From Bimuria novae-zelandiae CBS 107.79 (lineage: Eukaryota; Ascomycota; Dothideomycetes; Pleosporales; Didymosphaeriaceae), in contig ML976782.1 of the NCBI GenBank assembly GCA_010015655.1, positions 91,379 through 155,378 on the forward strand: DNA of 64,000 nt, read 5' to 3'. Positions 24,169-33,392 of the stretch are shown piece after piece. The position numbers and the translations under genes were made by a program. Position 1 is the first letter of the stretch. Each line of letters opens with the position of its first letter. The notes beneath the pieces are model-generated. The model was not told where the DNA came from, made no database searches, and saw only the letters and a program-made list of their open reading frames with translations.

Positions 24169-24548
24169 ATAGGTATAATTTAATTAAGTATAATATAAAG
24201 ACTTATCTAGCGCGTAAGAAACCTTGCGTAATATAATTATTATATAAAATTAGATATTCGTGTTATTAATAGTGGTGTTTCGCGGTGCCAAGAAGTCCCT
24301 AATCGATTTACTTGTGTAATCGATTCGCTTATGGCGTACGTTATACTATATAATTACCTGTTCTTTTATTATAGTTAGCCTTATTAAGTTAGGCATGTAA
24401 TTATATTAAAAGGTCTTTTTAGCGCGTTAGTTACTTAGTATAGTTTAAAAAACGTTATAGATTAATATAGTGCGTTATAAAGTTAAATTTATGTTTTATT
24501 TAGTAGCCTAGAGCGCCAGCTATATATAAGCTTTTCTTAAGTATGTAG
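24169..24548. other. AT-rich RIPed sequence, unclassified
   Basis: TA-rich sequence between Gypsy-2 and the solo LTR. No coding remnant or terminal repeat seen. It contains the small inverted motif AATCGATTTACTTGTGTAATC near 24300. Confidence 0.4.
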
Positions 24549-24553
24549 CTAGT

Positions 24554-24777
24554 TGTCAGATTTGATAGTGTTCTGCCACTTTGAGATAATGCAATGATGA
24601 GAATTAATGGTTGTGATGATTTATTAATGATGTTCGTGTTCTGTCTGTGTCTGGAATGCAGATGTGTGCGAGGCTCCAAATAAGTGCCGCTGCAGCGCTA
24701 GCCCTATTTAGAATAGTACAAAAGAGAGAGTGCTCCAGCCTCATATCCACAACAGATAGAGGCCATATAATCGGACA
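24554..24777 (-). repeat. Solo LTR of Copia-A, 224 bp
   Basis: Starts TGTCAGATTTGATAG and ends ATAATCGGACA, flanked on both sides by CTAGT (24549-24553 and 24778-24782). It is the least RIPed copy and fixes the LTR ends. A solo LTR with an intact duplication is the product of LTR-LTR recombination that removed the element body. Orientation is given as for the Copia-A copies. Confidence 0.95.
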
Positions 24778-24782
24778 CTAGT

Positions 24783-24957
24783 AAAATAATTAAAATATCG
24801 CGTTGTACTTTTATTAATAGTATAGTTTGGTAGGGTCTTGGCAGAGTGTCCGACTCGCTTCGAAATTTTAATGTTCCTGCTTATATAAGACCTATTCTGG
24901 TCTGTGCGACCCAACCCATTCACCGGCCTAACCTGGTGCCCACAACAGGTGGCGAGG
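24783..24957. other. Possible LTR 3' end and primer site remnant
   Basis: The right part is not RIPed. It contains CTTATATAAGACC, then CCCATTCACCGGCCTAACC and TGGTGCCCACAACAGG. A TATA motif followed by a TGG-starting tract resembles the end of a 5' LTR plus primer binding site. No partner LTR is in the window. After removing the two pogo units this sequence would join directly to 33393. Confidence 0.25.
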
Positions 24958-24959
24958 TA

Positions 24960-24976
24960 ACGTGTTTCACCAGTCA
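24960..24976 (+). repeat. Left terminal inverted repeat of the GH95-bearing pogo-like unit
   Basis: 17 bp matching the right terminus with one T/C difference. Including the flanking TA and CGAGG, 23 of 24 bases are inverted repeats; the CGAGG|TA|CCTCG part probably reflects a palindromic insertion site. Confidence 0.6.
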
Positions 24977-25502
24977 GTGCTCCACCCCACCAAATGCAGC
25001 CTTTCGATAATTAGCTAGAGACCTGTTTCATCTGAATCGCCTAGGTCGATAGAGCTAGCCTAGCTTCCTTTTAGAGCCACTGTGTGCAAACCCGGGCATT
25101 GTGGCTACCCAAGTGTGGGGACGTGGGAGTCTTGTTGCGAGATCTCAGTGGCCTTGTAATAGCCTGTTTGAGATGGATGCTCCGGGTCACGAATCTTGCG
25201 TGTGAGGTAATGACATCGATGAACTGCATTGCTTGGACATCACATAATGTTCGTTAAGGCATTTCTGAAGGAAAAGACTGTGCTGTGTCATGAGGATGTA
25301 CGGTTATCAAAGCGACTTAGTGGGTTGGTTGGTGAACAGGAAAAGATGGAGTGAATAGGTAGGCGAGGTGCATGCGTCATTGTATAGGACTGACGGGCAA
25401 AGTACGCGATGGGTACAAGTCGGCTAGTCATATTACTCGTCCTATGTGTGTCCCGCTATGTACGTCTGAGGGGTACTGGTGATACCCCTCCTATCTTGAA
25501 CC
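24977..25502. other. 3' flank of the GH95 gene, no gene seen
   Basis: About 525 bp of balanced-composition, un-RIPed DNA between the left terminal repeat and the GH95 stop codon. No open frame of note, no transposase similarity on either strand and no repeat. It should hold the 3' UTR and polyadenylation region of the GH95 gene. Confidence 0.4.
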
Positions 25503-27986
25503 TTAGGCTAGAGTGATAGTGTAACTGGTCCCCGCAGTGGTGTCAATCGGCGCAGCATATTTGGCACCATTAACAGCAATCGGCACTGCACTCTTCACGC
25601 GAAGCGCCAACTTGCCTCCACTTCTCGACGTAACGACAGCCTTAGTCAGCGCCCCATTTGCCCATTGCATATCGACGACAAAATTGCCGCGCGCCACCAA
25701 TCCCTTTACGCTTCCCGTCGGGACCGCAGAAGGCAGGGCAGGCAGAAGATGCACAACGCTATGACTTTGCAACAGCATCTCGGCAATCGCAGCCGTAAAG
25801 CCAAAGTTGCCATCGATCTGGAATGCGGAGCCGGGCCCGCTATCCGAGTTCCAGAGGTTGGCCGTTGGGTACTTTTGCAGGAAGGATATGCCGTTTGACC
25901 ACACCGTGTCGCCCTGGAAGAGACGTGCGTACAGATTCATGACCCAAGCCCGCGACCATCCCGTGCTGCCAGATCCATTGCTCATGCGCTTATCGACGAG
26001 CACTTTTGAAGCAGCAGAAAGCGTCGAGTTGACCAAGGGCGTCATCTGCGAGGCGGGGAAGAGGCCGTACGCGGGACTCATGTGGCGATGGCCCGGTGCC
26101 GCTTCTGCATATTCCTGCCTCCACTCCAGCAACTGGCCTTTTGATCCGACTTGCGGTCTCCGGATCTTGGACAGGTAGTCTTGCGCCTTGGTGAGGTTGC
26201 TGTCCGTGATGCCGAGGATGTTGCAGGTCTCGATGATGTTGGTGAAGAGCTCGTATAGGAGTGAGTTGTCCATGGTGGGTGAGATATCGATGCCTTCTGT
26301 TGCGCCGGGACGCTGCATATTTGAGGGGACGATGAAGCGGTTTTCGGGTGAGAGCGAAGGGCCTGTGTTGTAGTATCCGTTCCACTGGAAGAGATAACAG
26401 TAGTAGAAATTGGCAGCTTGTTGTAGTACTGGCCAGGCGCGATCCCTCAAGAATGCTTTGTCTTGCGTGAAACGGTAGTGCTCCATGAGATGAGCAGACA
26501 GCCATGCACCACCCATGGGCCACATCATATATGGTGTTCCCTTGTCTACCGGCGCGGCATCGCCCCATAGATCTACGTTATGATGTAAGACAAAGCCGCT
26601 GTTGCATCCGTACATGATCTTGGCGACTTCCTGGCCGCGCGCTCGCGCCACGTCAATGAGATCGAACAACGGTTTGTGAGTATCCGCGAGATTGGTCACA
26701 AGAGCTGGCCAGTAGTTCATCTCGATATTGATGTTGATCGTGTATTTGCTCTGCCATGGCGGACTGTAGTCTTGGTTCCATATCCCTTGAAGATTTGCCG
26801 GAAGAGACAACGATCCCGTGTCTCGAGATGACGCCGCGAGAAGATGGCGCCCGTAGTTGAAATATAAAGTCACAAACTCCGGGTCGGCATTGGGACTTTC
26901 CTTGTAGTTGGCAAGCCTAGTGTCAGTAGGTTGGTTGCCGGCAGAGCCAGATGAGCCAAGATTCAGACTGACACGCCCCGTGAGACTAGTGAAATCCGAG
27001 ATGGCTGCGTTTTTGGTAGCCTCGTATCCAGCAGCGGAAGCCGAGTCTAGCTTCTTTTTGAGCTCTGCTTCCCATGCAGATTGACTAGAGTAGCGGTACG
27101 AGCTCTCCGCGTCGAAAAAAATGTCGACAGTTGTGGCATCAGTTACTTGTATCGCATTGCCACTCTTAGTCACGGTTCCTACACATATACCATCAGATGT
27201 TACCTCTCTCCACTTCAGAATTCCACTTACCGCCTGTGTTCAGAATCCTAGCTTCAGAAGTAAAAGTGATGGCGCCGCTCGATTGTCCGCTGTCCGCTCT
27301 GAGTGTAACAGAGCTTGAACTATTGTTTACAGTCGAACCCTGAAGTAGCACAAATTGGGTGCGGGACAATGATATTTTGACGTTGAGTTTCCCAGCTTGA
27401 GATGCAGATAGCCTCACTGCCATGACTCCGGCTGGATGGCTGGCCACGTACTCGCGGCTGTCGACATGATTAGTCGTCGGTATACGTGTAGGAAAGTATC
27501 CACAACATACGTATAGTTGACACCTCCAACCGTATACGTAACGAATGCAGTACCACGGTAAGTGTCCAGATAGCGCGTATAATCGGCCAAGGTCCCATTG
27601 TGCCCAAAATCGAACGCCATATCCACCAAGGGATGATAAGCGCGTGGCGAATTAGGGTTTCCTGCCATAGTGTCGAGAACCATCTGCCCTGCATCAGTGA
27701 TGTTTCCATTCTGCAGCATCGTCCGAACCGTCGGAAGGGCTTCGAGAGCATTGCGATTTGCTCGATCCTGCCATGGTCCACTCCAGACAGAGTTCTCATT
27801 GAGCGTTATTTTTTCGGTGCCAGTGCCATATACTACTCCTGCCACTCTTCCATTTCCTATTGGCACGGCGCCTGTGAAGTTTGCTGCCGGACTGTTGTAC
27901 CAGAGAAACCGAGATGCATCCCACGCCGCATTCGCAGCGGGAAGAAGTAGCAAAAGGGGAACGAGAGTGGTTTTCAAGATGATCAT
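25503..27986 (-). CDS. GH95 alpha-L-fucosidase, secreted, 3 exons
   Basis: Exons 27511-27986, 27231-27457 and 25503-27178 join to 2379 bp, 792 codons plus stop, in frame throughout. GH95 enzymes hydrolyse alpha-1,2-L-fucosyl (some alpha-L-galactosyl) ends of glycans such as xyloglucan by inversion. Residues 1-20 are a signal peptide ending AANA. The N-terminal beta domain includes FLWYNSPAANFTGAVPIGNG, and N-glycosylation sequons are numerous. The (alpha/alpha)6 catalytic part has HHNVDLWGDAAPVD (Asn435, Asp437), SLSPEN (Glu513, expected acid) and QIDGNFGF (Asp690), matching the catalytic set known from bifidobacterial AfcA. Length is normal for fungi. No RIP stops, unlike everything around it. 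The exact glycan substrate cannot be read from sequence. Confidence 0.93.
27179..27230 (-). other. GH95 intron 2, 52 bp
   Basis: GTAAGT donor and TAG acceptor on the minus strand. Removing it joins GGC-G to GA-ACC (Asn-Thr-Gly-Gly-Thr) and restores the frame across the conserved TGG segment. Length is typical of filamentous ascomycetes. Confidence 0.9.
27458..27510 (-). other. GH95 intron 1, 53 bp
   Basis: GTATGT donor, CAG acceptor and a branch-like ACTAATC about 13 bases before the acceptor. Splicing joins VNYT to REYVASHPAGVMAVRL, the expected GH95 sequence. Confidence 0.9.
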
Positions 27987-28443
27987 AATGGACAGAAACC
28001 GTTGGCTACTGGAAAAGTACCTGTCTGCAACGATGGTCCAGAAGCATCTATAGATAGAGGTTCATAGACGGTGGTTCTTCACTGCTAAAAGTCGTAATTA
28101 CTTCACATCAATGGTAATTTCGGGAGGCACTCAGGAATTTCCTGGATTTACACACGTAAAAACTACATCTAGCCCAATATGATCGGCGAAGGTGGCGTTG
28201 TGGGTTATGGGACGATCGCGGCGGGGAACAATCTGCATCGGATGATTTATATTGGTGTTTTGGCTGTTATTGGTGGCAGAATTGTTCGGAACCTGGATGC
28301 GGTTATGGATTAACCAAGTAGGCAGGGTTTCCAACACCCCACGTCTGAATTACAGTGGATTCTGCCGGACAAGAATCCCGTGTACATAAGGATATTGGCG
28401 TTACAGCGATACTTTATCGTGCCTTGGTAGATTTTTGTATAGC
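27987..28443 (-). promoter_or_regulatory. Upstream region of the GH95 gene with two CreA-like hexamers
   Basis: About 455 bp between the GH95 start codon and the transposase remnant. It contains GCGGGG (28221-28226, plus strand) and GTGGGG (28337-28342 read on the minus strand), which fit the SYGGRG site of the carbon catabolite repressor CreA/CRE1. Such hexamers occur often by chance, so carbon repression is only a suggestion. The small open frame 28131-28337 has no recognisable features. Confidence 0.3.
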
Positions 28444-28708
28444 GTAAGTCCTACAAGCCAAGCTATTGCCCAGCTTGTTAAGGGTTGTCAGCTTGCGATG
28501 AACTCAGCAACAATCCTAGCAAAGGAGAATAGGAAGCTACGGGCTACTAACTATCGCCGTAGACAAAGGCAGGACAGGCGGCGACAGTATATTACCTCTG
28601 GAGGTGCTCTACAGGCTGAGGAAGGTCGTAGGCTGGCTGCAGAGGCTAAAAGGGTGCTCCAGCAGGTGGAGCAGGAGGACCATGTAGGACGACAACGAGC
28701 ACCACCTA

Positions 28709-28750
28709 CCGTGCCCGACGGGCTCGTGCACCGCGCGGGCTCGTGCACCA
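28709..28750 (+). repeat. Pogo-2 left TIR, 42 bp
   Basis: Contains GGGCTCGTGCACC twice, separated by GCGC, so each terminus has two direct 13 bp units that could be transposase binding sites. Identical, inverted, at 30787-30828. Confidence 0.92.
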
Positions 28751-28861
28751 ACACCAACATGCTCACCACCACAAAGATGAGGTTATTGTGAGCGCTACAA
28801 AAGCGATTATCGCGAGATTTTTTGTTATAATTACTCCGTAGAGGCGTACAAACAAGTTATA

Positions 28862-30779
28862 CTATCTAAGTTTTCGCAAGAGAGTAATTGCGCGACCGCG
28901 AGAGCTAACTTTAGGTGGAGGTGCTGGTGCAGCTTCTGGGGACGACGGATGAGCTGCAGCACCGCCCTTGGCTCGTTTTGGCTTGCGCTTTACTAGAGGT
29001 GCTTTTGAAGCTTTGCGCTTGCCTCTTTAGGTAATTGTAGAGGCCTGCCTAGTGTTTTGAGCAGCTTTTCTGGCATCCCGGGCAGCCACCTGTTCGGCCT
29101 TCATCTGATCTCGCACCTCCTTGGCTCTCTCTCTCGCCACACGACGCTCCTCCTTCTCTTGCTCCTTGAGGAGCTTGGCAGCAGCTTGAAGCTCCTTTCT
29201 GTTTAACTTTGCTAGTCTCTCTTGCTCCTCTTGGTGTTGCTTTTCTACCTCACGCTCACGTGCTCGCTCGAACTTAGAGGGCGACTAGAAAGTAGCACCA
29301 CCGTGGTACTCCTCCTCGCGCTGCAAATCAAGAGGCTTGCCAGCGTTCTTACGCTGCTTCTTAGCAGTAAGAGCATCCCTTAGGCCGCTGTTCTCATGGT
29401 GTAGTAGCTTGTTTTGAACCTGAAGTTGGTGTAGCGTTTGGGAGAGCTTCTGCGAGGTCTCCGCCGAGGTATCCTTCACTGCAGCACGTATGAGACGCTC
29501 CATCTGCCTCCAGTCCTTAGGCAAAAGGGCTGAGAGCCGTGCCTTACTCTTATTGTTGTCCTATTTGCGGAAACGCTTAAGTACGACGTTAGCCTTTATA
29601 GGGGCTATACTAGTGGCTTCAAACGCCTTAAGGACAAGTTTTATTATAAATATAGACTCCTAAGCACCCTAAAACAGCGGGAAGAAGTCTCCCTTCTAGA
29701 TAGCTAGTAACCCCTATATTTTAAAGAGGTAATTAGTAAGCTTAGCGGAGTAGTTGCTGCTAAGAGGTTTAAAGTAAACTATATTAAGAGGCTGCAGTAT
29801 ATGGGTCGAGTAAGGGGGAAACACGGCTAGCAGTATTTTATAAGCCTCGCAGTATTTAATAAAGTCTATTAAGAGGTGGCTACTATGGCTATTAAGTATA
29901 AGGAGGCGCTAAGCTTGGCTAAGGCGTGCTTTTTGCTTTGTTTCGCGGTCGAAAACCTGCTCTAACTAGGCCAATCTAATATTATTATTTGTCTATCCTG
30001 TTAGTAAGGAGCTTATAAACACACTATGCTTTCCTGCTTTAATTTAAGCTACTTATAAGGCTTAAAGTGTGCAGTTAGCTAACGAGTATATAAGGGCTAG
30101 CGATAAAACACTCCTATCTGCTCTAATAGTTGCTATAACTATTACCTACTCTCGAGAGCTATCTTAAAGCGCTATTTAGACCTTCTTTTCCTCCTATTAA
30201 AGCTAACTAAACACCCGTTTTAAGCGTCCTGTAATACTAATTATAAAGCCCTTTTCATCTATATTGTAGGTATTACAAGGCTCTACCTTATACTAAACAA
30301 TCTTATAATGCAAGAGGTTAAAGTATAACTTATACTTGCGTTATAAGTTAGCCTAGTAGCGTATAACGTCTATGCTAGCGCTCTATTTAGAGATAAGATA
30401 GTCGTAGTTGCGGTTAATAAAACGCGAAACCTAGCCCTCTCTGACATGCTTTTTCGATATATTAGACGCGAAATTTTGTATTATAGCTCTCGTAGGAGGT
30501 AGCCCACGAGCCGTAAGCCCTCTAATATACTCCACGAGTCCCTCCTCTTGTTATGGGCTAAGTAGTTGTTACGCGGCGTACCCGGCTGCCCGAGGGCCTG
30601 TCTGGTGGTTCCACCTTTGGCTAAGTGTTGAATGCGATACACTATATTTTTTCGCGATACCCTAGATGCTGAAATTATCGCCAGCTTTACGCGATTCCAA
30701 ATCTGCAATCGCCTTATTAATTAGTGCTATGGTGGTGTAGTTATCGCGTGTTGAAAAAGTCGAGATGGACGCGTTGTTT
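28862..30779 (-). pseudogene. Pogo-2 transposase (DDE_1 family), RIPed in the middle
   Basis: Read on the minus strand. Near 30750-30660 the N-terminal helix-turn-helix region starts YTTIALINKAIADLESRK. The first catalytic Asp is in YNIDEKGF (codon 30257-30259). The second block, LILNSHSSHLLIDF, has Asn (codon 29891-29893) where Asp is expected; the third, LQPLN, also has Asn for Asp. Both fit G>A RIP changes. The C-terminal LPKDWRQMERLIRAAVKDTS and a long charged coiled coil (29524 down to 28900) are nearly free of stops, ending at TAG 28862-28864. The protein would cut and paste the element at TA sites; this copy is dead. Confidence 0.85.
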
Positions 30780-30786
30780 GGTGGGG

Positions 30787-30828
30787 TGGTGCACGAGCCC
30801 GCGCGGTGCACGAGCCCGTCGGGCACGG
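30787..30828 (-). repeat. Pogo-2 right TIR, 42 bp
   Basis: Inverted identical copy of 28709-28750, ending GGGCACGG next to the TA at 30829-30830. Confidence 0.92.
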
Positions 30829-30997
30829 TACATGTAGCAACTGCCATCAGCAAGGCCACAGAAGGACTAAGTGTACCCAGAGATTATAGCTATCATATAA
30901 ATCTATCTATAGAAAATTTGACTGTTACGTTGTTGAGCTATTGTGCAGAGAGCTGGGTCAGTTTTAGTGGGGTGCGCAGATGAGTGGTGTGCGCAAA

Positions 30998-31014
30998 TGA
31001 CTGGTGGAACACGT
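30998..31014 (-). repeat. Right terminal inverted repeat of the GH95-bearing pogo-like unit
   Basis: TGACTGGTGGAACACGT, followed by TA at 31015-31016. The adjoining interior has a repeated TGCGCA/GTGGTG pattern (30970-30997), probably subterminal binding sites. Confidence 0.65.
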
Positions 31015-31739
31015 TACCTCGTACCGTGTCTTGGCAGTCAGTGCGCAACATCACTCAATGCGCAACCCCGCGTGATAGCGCACCTACTTTAACGCGCCAC
31101 AACTCCACCAATATAGACCTAATTAACGCCGCGATAGCAGTAATTAAATTATAAAAACTTAAAGAATTTTTATTATATAATAAAATTATAAAATAATTTA
31201 GCGTTATACGTTTTATATTAATACGCAGACACTAATATATCACGTAGGCGCATATAATTATAAATACTACGCGCTATATACTTAGCCTATAATAAGAAAA
31301 GTAGCTCCTATAATATATTAAACGCCTTACTAAACGTGGCCTTCCTCTTATATAGTAACTAATATAGAACTTTGCGTCCTGTATTACTTAAAAGGACGTA
31401 AGTATATTCTAGGTTAATTACCTTATTAAGCGTAATAGTAACGCATTAATATTATACTAAATAACTAGAATTTATAGTAATTACTTTAATACTAATTTAA
31501 AGGTAAAATATAAAATTTACTTTAAGTTTTTATTTAAGAAAATCGCGAAGTATAGTATAGAGTCTTATTACTACTATAATATAAATAAGAAAGGCTTCCT
31601 TCTTAGTATTACTAGCTACTTAAAAAGGATCTTTAACAGGTCTCTATATAAGAGTTACTAAGTAAGGTAATCTATATAGGATAATAGCTATAAATAGACC
31701 TTAATTATTGTATATATATACGCCAACAGATCTACTCTT

Positions 31740-31794
31740 AATTTATTATTAATTTATTATTAATTTATTATTAATTTATTATTAATTTATTAAT
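31740..31794. repeat. 11 bp tandem repeat
   Basis: About five head-to-tail copies of AATTTATTATT inside RIPed Pogo-3, just before the solo LTR. Probably a replication-slippage minisatellite in TA-rich DNA. Confidence 0.8.
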
Positions 31795-31846
31795 CTAACG
31801 CTAGGAGCCTATAATTAAGCTACGTAAAAAAAATTAATTCTTAATA

Positions 31847-32088
31847 TGTTGGCTTCAAACCTGCGCAACACTGCTACGGCTTTCACCGTCATGCAGTTTG
31901 CCTACGGTTTGTTGCGTAGTTTGCCTGTGGTTTGTTGCGCTAGTCCTGATTGGGCTAGCAGGGGACAAACCACGCTCGATAAATACTTCTCACAACAGTC
32001 CACCACAATAGATCTGCAATCAAGAATCAAATCAATACCACATCGTTGCAACGAAGTCTTGATCCAACAGCCTATTGCCGTATCAACA
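31847..32088 (+). repeat. Solo LTR of Copia-D, 242 bp
   Basis: Opposite in orientation to Copia-D at 11307. It runs from TGTTGGCTTCAAACC to GCCGTATCAACA, flanked on both sides by TAATA (31842-31846 and 32089-32093). It is hardly RIPed although it sits in heavily RIPed Pogo-3, so the insertion is younger than the RIP of its host or escaped it. Confidence 0.95.
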
Positions 32089-33392
32089 TAATACTATAAA
32101 ACTTTTATTACTTTATCTCCCTTTAGCTAGTTAAATAACGAAATAGGACTTTAATAGCTTTAATAAGTATACTAACTTTTAATCCTTAATAGCTATAGGT
32201 TTTACGTTACTATAGATTTTATTAACTATTATAACTAAAATAGAATCCTTTTAGTTATATTTCCCTCTTATTTAACGTATACATTGTACCCTCTTAATGT
32301 ATGTATATTTAAGTCTTTCTTAGCTACCTACTCTAACGAGCGTAATGCCTATCTATGTAAAAGCTAAGGACTATTAATAGTTACTAAAAAAAAAACTTCT
32401 TTATACATTTTTAAAGGGCCTAGACTACGTTAGTTACGCTATAATTAATTATTAAGACTTTTAAGTATATAGGTATCTCGCCGCTAGATCTTATACTTAT
32501 CTTTAAATAATTTAATAAGGAGCCCTCTTTAGAGGTAAAATTATAGAAAAGCTCTATATTAGTACTTAGTATATTAGATTAGCGTAAAATAAAGTAACTC
32601 TTATACTTTATTATTAAGGATATTGTAACTAAAGAGTCGCGTAAGCTTAGCTAAATAATATACTTAATTTTTCTATAAAAGTAACTCCTAGAGCACAAGA
32701 ATAAGAGCCTCTAAAAGGCTTTAAAAAAAGTAGCGTTAAATAAAGGGTAAGACTCTGCCCTTAAAGTAACCTAAGAAGTAGTATAAAAGAGCTATTTTTT
32801 AATTATCTACTTAAGTATAAAAAGGGCACGATTTTCTTATTTAATAAAGGGTTAAAAAGGAATAATTATAACTCTAAAAAAGTTAGTAATAAAAAATATA
32901 AAAAGCTAATAAATAGCTTAAAGCTTATTTATTTAAGGAGAGGCGCGTTAGGTAAGTAATAATTAAAAATATACGTGCTAAGAAGAGAGCTAATTAGGTT
33001 ACTAAGTAACGCTTCTATTAATAGGCTTATAAGGCTTAATAATAATTTTAAAGACATTTTAAAATTGCTAAAAAGGGAAGTTAAAGAGCTTTAAAAGCTA
33101 CTTATAAAATTATAAAAAGGAAGAAATCTATGCTAGCACCTATATATATTAATATAGTAGTATTTACGCTATTAATGCTATTATCACGTAGTAGCTATCT
33201 AATTAAAATACTAAGTAAATATTTATAATTTAAGTTACTAGTAATTATCTACAGACCTAGGAAACCTCTCCACTAAAAAATCTTATAATAATAGCTTTTA
33301 TGTAGAGCTCTATAGCCTTATATTATTAACGTCGCGATTATGTTGGGGTTGCGTATTAAGTGATATTGCGCACTGACTGCCGAGATACGGTA

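Larger units (their letters stand above)
28709..30828 (-). mobile_element. Pogo-2: pogo/Fot1-like transposon, 2120 bp
   Basis: Perfect 42 bp terminal inverted repeats starting CCGTGCCCGACGGG, with TA on each side (28707-28708 and 30829-30830), the Tc1/mariner-type target duplication. The element carries one transposase remnant on the minus strand. It is inserted in the zinc knuckle of the transposase of the surrounding pogo-like unit. RIP damage is confined mainly to its middle. Confidence 0.92.
28444..30889 (+). pseudogene. Pogo-like transposase C-terminus, 5'-truncated and split by Pogo-2
   Basis: The left part (28444-28706) encodes SPTSQAIAQLVKGCQLAMNS, then a basic coiled-coil region, typical of the C-terminus of fungal pogo/Fot1 (DDE_1) transposases. 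The right part (30831-30889) continues the same frame across the insertion. Together they form a CCHC zinc knuckle (CX2CX4HX4C) ending at TAG 30887-30889. The helix-turn-helix and DDE domains are absent; upstream is the GH95 promoter. Neither part shows RIP stops. It cannot be catalytic by itself. Confidence 0.75.
24960..31014 (+). mobile_element. Pogo-like TIR-bounded unit carrying a GH95 gene
   Basis: The left end ACGTGTTTCACCAGTCA and the right end, read inverted, ACGTGTTCCACCAGTCA differ at one base, and both are flanked by TA (24958-24959 and 31015-31016). Inside, similarity resumes (GCTCCACCCCACCAAA against GCGCACCCCACTAAA). The right side carries the end of a pogo-type transposase with a stop 125 bp before the terminal repeat, as normal for an intact 3' end. 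The left side has no transposase; instead there is about 3.4 kb of un-RIPed DNA with a complete GH95 gene. Pogo-2 (28709-30828) is nested inside. Without it the unit is about 3.9 kb. Gene capture is the simplest reading, but independent left and right remnants remain possible. Confidence 0.5.
31105..33300 (+). pseudogene. Pogo-3 transposase remnant
   Basis: After the left terminal repeat, the plus strand reads IDLINAAIAVIKL and, further on, a K/F-rich piece that fits the psq-type helix-turn-helix of fungal pogo transposases, with RIP stops every few codons. The remainder is too degraded to place the DDE residues by eye, and a solo Copia-D LTR interrupts it at 31847-32088. Confidence 0.55.
31024..33390 (+). 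mobile_element. Pogo-3: pogo-like transposon, heavily RIPed
   Basis: Terminal inverted repeats CCGTGTCTTGGCAGTCAGTG (left) and CCGTATCTCGGCAGTCAGTG (right, inverted) with TA on each side (31022-31023 and 33391-33392). Similarity continues for about 45 bp. The length without the nested solo LTR is about 2.1 kb, normal for the family. Confidence 0.85.

Noticed and set aside
24952..24976. Treating CGAGG as part of the 24 bp terminal repeat of the GH95-bearing unit
   Set aside because: TA duplications would then be missing on the left side. A palindromic target CGAGG-TA-CCTCG explains the extra five bases and agrees with Tc1/mariner behaviour.
25537..28053. Several plus-strand and alternative minus-strand frames of 60-192 codons across the GH95 gene
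   Set aside because: They are shadows of the spliced GH95 gene, which alone has family motifs, splice sites and consistent frame.
28131..28337. 68-codon minus-strand frame upstream of GH95
   Set aside because: No recognisable motif, N/T-rich, and in the probable promoter region. Could be chance.
28551..28772. Minus-strand frame rich in Cys and Ser opposite the transposase C-terminus
   Set aside because: It is the complement of the basic RRQRQDRRRQY coding stretch, which matches known transposase C-termini on the plus strand.
31740..31794. CRISPR-like or functional array
   Set aside because: Units are 11 bp, contiguous and without spacers; the organism is a fungus. A simple slippage repeat.
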